Source of the DNA: Comamonadaceae bacterium
GTDB lineage: Bacteria; Pseudomonadota; Gammaproteobacteria; Burkholderiales; Rhodocyclaceae
Assembly (NCBI GenBank): GCA_029255645.1
Contig: JANLJE010000035.1
Location: forward strand, 1-50,400
DNA length: 50,400 nt
Reading direction: 5' to 3'
Below are positions 47,599 to 50,400 of the stretch, piece after piece (positions within the stretch are counted from its first letter, which is position 1; every line of letters starts with the position of its first letter). Under the pieces are notes generated by a model. The model was not told where the DNA came from. It saw only the letters and a list, made by a program, of their open reading frames with translations, and did not search any database. The position numbers were made by a program, and so were the translations under genes.

Positions 47599-49008
47599 AT
47601 GCAACCGACCCTCCCTCTCGACCCCCGCAGCGCACGGCTCCTGCCCTGGCTGGTGGCGACCGCCTTCTTCATGCAGACGCTCGACAGCACCATCCTCAAC
47701 ACGGCGCTGCCGGCCATGGCCCTCGACCTGGCCGAGGACCCGCTGCGCATGCAGGGCGTGGTGATCGCCTACATGCTCACCGTCGCCCTGCTGATTCCAG
47801 CCTCGGGCTGGATCGCCGACCGCTTCGGCAGCCGGCAGATCTTCGTTGCCGCCATTTTGCTGTTTTCCCTGGGCTCGCTGCTTTGTGCCCTGTCGCCGCG
47901 GCTCGATCTCCTGATCGCCGCCCGCGTCGTGCAGGGGCTGGGCGGCGCGCTGATGCTGCCGGTGGGGCGCCTCGTGGTGCTGCGCGCCTATCCGCGCAGC
48001 GAGTTCGTGCGCATCATGGCCTTCATCGCCTTGCCGGGCCTGGTCGGGCCGCTGCTCGGGCCCACCCTGGGCGGCTGGCTGGTGGAGTACGCCTCCTGGC
48101 ACTGGATCTTCCTGATCAACCTGCCGGTGGGCGTGCTCGGCTGCCTGGCCGCCTTACGCTTCATGCCCGATTTCAAGGCGGCGCTACGGCCGCGCTTCGA
48201 TACCCCGGGCTTTCTTTTGTTCGGCGCCGCCATGGTGCTGATCACCATCGCCCTGGAGGGCCTGGGCGAGCTGCACATGCCGCATGCACGGGTGATGCTG
48301 CTCCTGTTTTGCGCCACCGCCTGCATGGCCGCCTACTGGCTGCGCGCCGGGCGCGTCGAGGCGCCGCTCTTTAGCCCGCGGCTGTTCCGGACCCGCAGCT
48401 TCGCCGTCGGCATCCTCGGCAACCTGTTTGCCCGCCTGGGCGGCGGCGCCCTGCCCTTTCTCGTGCCCTTGCTGCTGCAGGTGGCGCTCGGCTATTCCCC
48501 GGCCGAGGCCGGCATCAGCATGATCCCGCTCGCGCTCGGCGCCATGGCGGTCAAGTCCCTGGCCAAGCCGATCATCGACCGCTTCGGCTATCGCCGCCTC
48601 TTGCTCGGCAACACGCTCTTGCTCGGCGGCCTGATCGCCAGCCTGGCAGGCATCGGCGCGCACACTCCGGGCTGGCTGCTGGCGCTGCATCTGGGCCTGG
48701 TCGGCACGGTCAATTCCCTGCAATTCACCGCCATGAATACCATCACCCTGATCGACCTCAGCGACACCGAGGCCAGTAGCGGCAACGGCCTGCTCTCGGT
48801 AGTGGTGCAACTTTCGATGAGCCTGGGCGTCGCCATCGCTGCCGCGCTGCTCGGTGGCTTCACGATGGAGGCCGATGTGCTGCAGGCCTTTCGCCTGACC
48901 TTCCTCTGTGTCGGCGCCATCACCGTGCTCGCGGCGGCGCTGTTTGCCCAGCTCGATCCCGGCCCCCCCGGCCCCGAGCCGCGCCGCCCGGTGGAGGCGG
49001 GCGGATGA
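47599..49008 (+). CDS. MFS drug exporter, DHA2 family, MdtD-like
   Basis: A 469-residue, 14-helix major facilitator close to E. coli MdtD. FFMQTLDSTILNTALP forms helix 1 and LIPASGWIADRFGSR the helix 2-3 loop. GLGGALMLPVGRLVVL, GPLLGPTLGGWLVEYASWHWIFLINLPVG (motif C region) and FGYRRLLLGNTLL are also present. I start it at ATG 47599, which gives an N-terminus of MdtD length; ATG 47566 is the alternative, and neither has a strong ribosome site. The substrate is not predictable. It stands alone between tRNA-Leu and the CDF gene. Confidence 0.9.
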   Translation: MQPTLPLDPRSARLLPWLVATAFFMQTLDSTILNTALPAMALDLAEDPLRMQGVVIAYMLTVALLIPASGWIADRFGSRQIFVAAILLFSLGSLLCALSPRLDLLIAARVVQGLGGALMLPVGRLVVLRAYPRSEFVRIMAFIALPGLVGPLLGPTLGGWLVEYASWHWIFLINLPVGVLGCLAALRFMPDFKAALRPRFDTPGFLLFGAAMVLITIALEGLGELHMPHARVMLLLFCATACMAAYWLRAGRVEAPLFSPRLFRTRSFAVGILGNLFARLGGGALPFLVPLLLQVALGYSPAEAGISMIPLALGAMAVKSLAKPIIDRFGYRRLLLGNTLLLGGLIASLAGIGAHTPGWLLALHLGLVGTVNSLQFTAMNTITLIDLSDTEASSGNGLLSVVVQLSMSLGVAIAAALLGGFTMEADVLQAFRLTFLCVGAITVLAAALFAQLDPGPPGPEPRRPVEAGG

Positions 49009-49070
49009 GGCGGGTGGATGAGGCGGGCGCCACACCGCCCTCTGAATGCCTCGGCCATCCGGCGGGGGCG

Positions 49071-49087
49071 TTGCGATTTCATCGCAA
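49071..49087. promoter_or_regulatory. Perfect inverted repeat upstream of the CDF gene
   Basis: TTGCGAT-TTC-ATCGCAA, a 7-bp perfect palindrome with a 3-bp centre, lies 116 bp before the CDF start. Its size suits a dimeric metal-sensing repressor; it could also be a small hairpin. Confidence 0.4.
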
Positions 49088-49124
49088 ACAGCCCCCTGCG
49101 CTGCCCGCCGCGCTAAACTCACCC

Positions 49125-49152
49125 GGTACTCCCGGTACGGTACTGCCGGTAC
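49125..49152. repeat. Tandem 14-bp palindromic repeat upstream of the CDF gene
   Basis: GGTACTCCCGGTAC is followed directly by GGTACTGCCGGTAC (13 of 14 bases equal), giving four GGTAC motifs within 28 bp and ending 50 bp before the CDF start. A -10-like TAAACT (49114-49119) lies just upstream. It looks like a double operator site. Confidence 0.5.
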
Positions 49153-49202
49153 TCAAACGATGCGGGCATCGATCCACGAATTCAAGGAACTCACCCAAGA
49201 CC

Positions 49203-50270
49203 ATGAAAAATTCATCCTCCGGATTCAAGGCGGTGCTTGTCTGGCTCGGTTTTGCTCCGCCAGACGGCGGCGACCATACCCACGGCCGACCTCATGACCA
49301 TGGCGGCGCCCATGGCCACACTCACGGCGTCGTGGACCCGACCCTCGCTACGACGGAGCGCGGTATCTGGGCGATCAAGTGGTCGTTCGTGATTCTGGCC
49401 ATCACGGCTTTGCTCCAGGTTGCAGTCGTGCTGCTGTCGGGCAGCGTGGCCCTGCTCGCAGATACGATCCACAACATTGGTGACGCCGTTACCGCGATCC
49501 CGCTGTGGATCGCGTTCCGCCTGGTCCGGCGCGGCGCGAGTCCGCGCTTCACTTATGGCCTGGGGCGCGTCGAGGATCTGGCCGGTGTCGTGATTGTGCT
49601 CATCATCCTGTTCAGCGCGATCGTCGCAGGTCATGAGGCGATCGATCGCTTGCTGCATCCGCAGCCGATCCAGCAACTACTGTGGGTCGCGGTGGCCGGT
49701 CTGACCGGCTTCCTGGGTAACGAAGCGGTGGCGATCTTCCGCATCCGTGTCGGCCGGCAGATCAACAGTGTGGCACTCATGGCCGACGGCTATCATGCGC
49801 GCACCGATGGGCTGACCAGCCTGGCGGTCGTGGCCGGCGCGCTTGGCGTCTGGCTCGGCTTCCCCCTGGCCGACCCGATCATCGGGCTGCTGATCACCCT
49901 TGCCATCTTTGGCATCGTCTGGCAAGCGGCGAAGGCGGTGCTGACGCGCATGCTAGATGGGGTCGAGCCATCGCTGCCCGATGCAATCCGGCATGTCGCC
50001 GGGCATGTCCCCGGGGTTCGCACCGTGCTCGATGTGCGCGCCCGCTGGCTGGGACACCGGCTTGTCGCGGAACTCGACATCGCGGTGGACGGCGACATTA
50101 CCGTAGCCCAGGCCGACGCGGTGGCGGCTGCCTTCGAGCAGGAACTGAAGGACCATTTGCCGGCCTTGCAGGCGGCCCATATCCGCATCAGACCATTCGA
50201 GGCGCAAGGCATGGCGGACCAGCACGGCCGCACGGGCCAGGAGACTCGCCACGGCGGCGTGGAGGCCTGA
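49203..50270 (+). CDS. Cation diffusion facilitator (CDF) family metal exporter
   Basis: A 355-residue proton-coupled divalent-metal exporter. A His-rich N-terminus (seven His between residues 25 and 41) precedes six membrane helices. Metal-site motifs are LLADTIHNIGD in helix 2 and ADGYHARTDGLTS in helix 5. The C-terminal cytoplasmic domain is ferredoxin-like (VPGVRTVLDVRARWLGHRL). The start is ATG 49203; a long open frame upstream is not conserved and would include the operator-like repeats. A second His patch occurs at the very C-terminus. Metal specificity (Zn, Co, Ni, Cd or Fe) cannot be set from sequence. Confidence 0.92.
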   Translation: MKNSSSGFKAVLVWLGFAPPDGGDHTHGRPHDHGGAHGHTHGVVDPTLATTERGIWAIKWSFVILAITALLQVAVVLLSGSVALLADTIHNIGDAVTAIPLWIAFRLVRRGASPRFTYGLGRVEDLAGVVIVLIILFSAIVAGHEAIDRLLHPQPIQQLLWVAVAGLTGFLGNEAVAIFRIRVGRQINSVALMADGYHARTDGLTSLAVVAGALGVWLGFPLADPIIGLLITLAIFGIVWQAAKAVLTRMLDGVEPSLPDAIRHVAGHVPGVRTVLDVRARWLGHRLVAELDIAVDGDITVAQADAVAAAFEQELKDHLPALQAAHIRIRPFEAQGMADQHGRTGQETRHGGVEA

Positions 50271-50288
50271 TTCGATACGGCCTGGCAA

Positions 50289-50318
50289 GGGACATCAAGC
50301 GCTCAAGCGCCCTGTCCC
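50289..50318. terminator. Possible shared terminator of convergent genes
   Basis: GGGACA (50289-50294) pairs with TGTCCC (50313-50318), enclosing a nested GCGC-TCAA-GCGC hairpin. A short TTTT follows downstream on the plus strand (50330-50333). It overlaps the last codons of the minus-strand gene. Confidence 0.4.
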
Positions 50319-50400
50319 GCTACAGGGGTTTTCCTTCTTGCCCACTGGGCCAGTTGTTCGGCCGCGCTGCGGTAGCCGATGTCGATGATTTCTTCGGCGC
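50303..50400 (-). CDS. 3' end of an unidentified gene (possibly patatin-like)
   Basis: The last 31 codons of an open frame entering from the right edge: AEEIIDIGYRSAAEQLAQ and a basic tail, ending in TGA at 50303-50305. The AEEIIDIGYRSA pattern recalls the C-terminal helix of bacterial patatin-like phospholipases, but 31 residues are too few to be sure. It is convergent with the CDF gene. Confidence 0.45.
   Translation of the reverse strand, partial: AEEIIDIGYRSAAEQLAQWARRKTPVAGQGA

Overview
The window is GC-rich, densely coded Gram-negative DNA. A cbb3 oxidase operon with CcoG/CcoH/CcoI/CcoS assembly factors, an adjacent mot/che cluster containing CheD, queA-tgt-yajC-secDF and FNR-type promoter boxes together suggest a motile, microaerobic/facultative betaproteobacterium. 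Rhodocyclales-like is my best guess, but no 16S or other marker is present to fix it.

Layout. (1) 1-15.6 kb, minus strand: one flagellar motor/chemotaxis unit read motA-motB-mcp-cheY-cheA-cheW-mcp-mcp-cheR-cheD-cheB-STAS. Two of the three receptors carry an N-terminal Aer-like PAS domain and end in a CheR/CheB-type tether pentapeptide. They share a 755-bp stretch that is identical base for base. (2) 16.0-16.5 kb, plus: a zinc-ribbon Nudix hydrolase. (3) 16.6-26.1 kb, plus: a metalloid/efflux block with a cysteine-bearing PadR regulator, arsD, arsA and then a complete tripartite RND pump (MFP, HAE1 permease, outer-membrane lipoprotein). No ArsB, Acr3, ArsC or ArsR is visible. (4) 26.2-32.6 kb, minus: a TonB-like protein, then ccoG-ccoH-DUF3149 and ccoNOQP, each with an FNR-like box and a strong terminator. 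(5) 32.9-40.8 kb, minus: a tightly packed run of a beta-hydroxyacid dehydrogenase, a multi-PAS diguanylate cyclase, a second paralogous dehydrogenase, ccoI and ccoS. (6) 40.9-47.2 kb, minus: a cytochrome b561-type protein, secF, secD, yajC, tgt, queA. (7) 47.3-50.4 kb, plus: tRNA-Leu(CAA), an MdtD-like MFS exporter and a CDF cation exporter, then the 3' end of a gene on the minus strand.

How the genes work together. Block 1 is a nearly complete chemosensory pathway with its motor. Its Aer-like receptors would report redox/oxygen status, which fits the high-affinity oxidase and FNR-type control further along. Block 3 looks like an accessory resistance island with its own regulator and operator. 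Pairing the ArsA ATPase with an RND pump instead of the usual ArsB carrier is the most unusual arrangement here. Block 5 joins oxidase copper loading (CcoI/CcoS) to a c-di-GMP enzyme in one apparent transcript. Short 13-15 bp tandem repeats, unrelated in sequence, recur at operon boundaries. No CRISPR array, transposase or integrase was seen.
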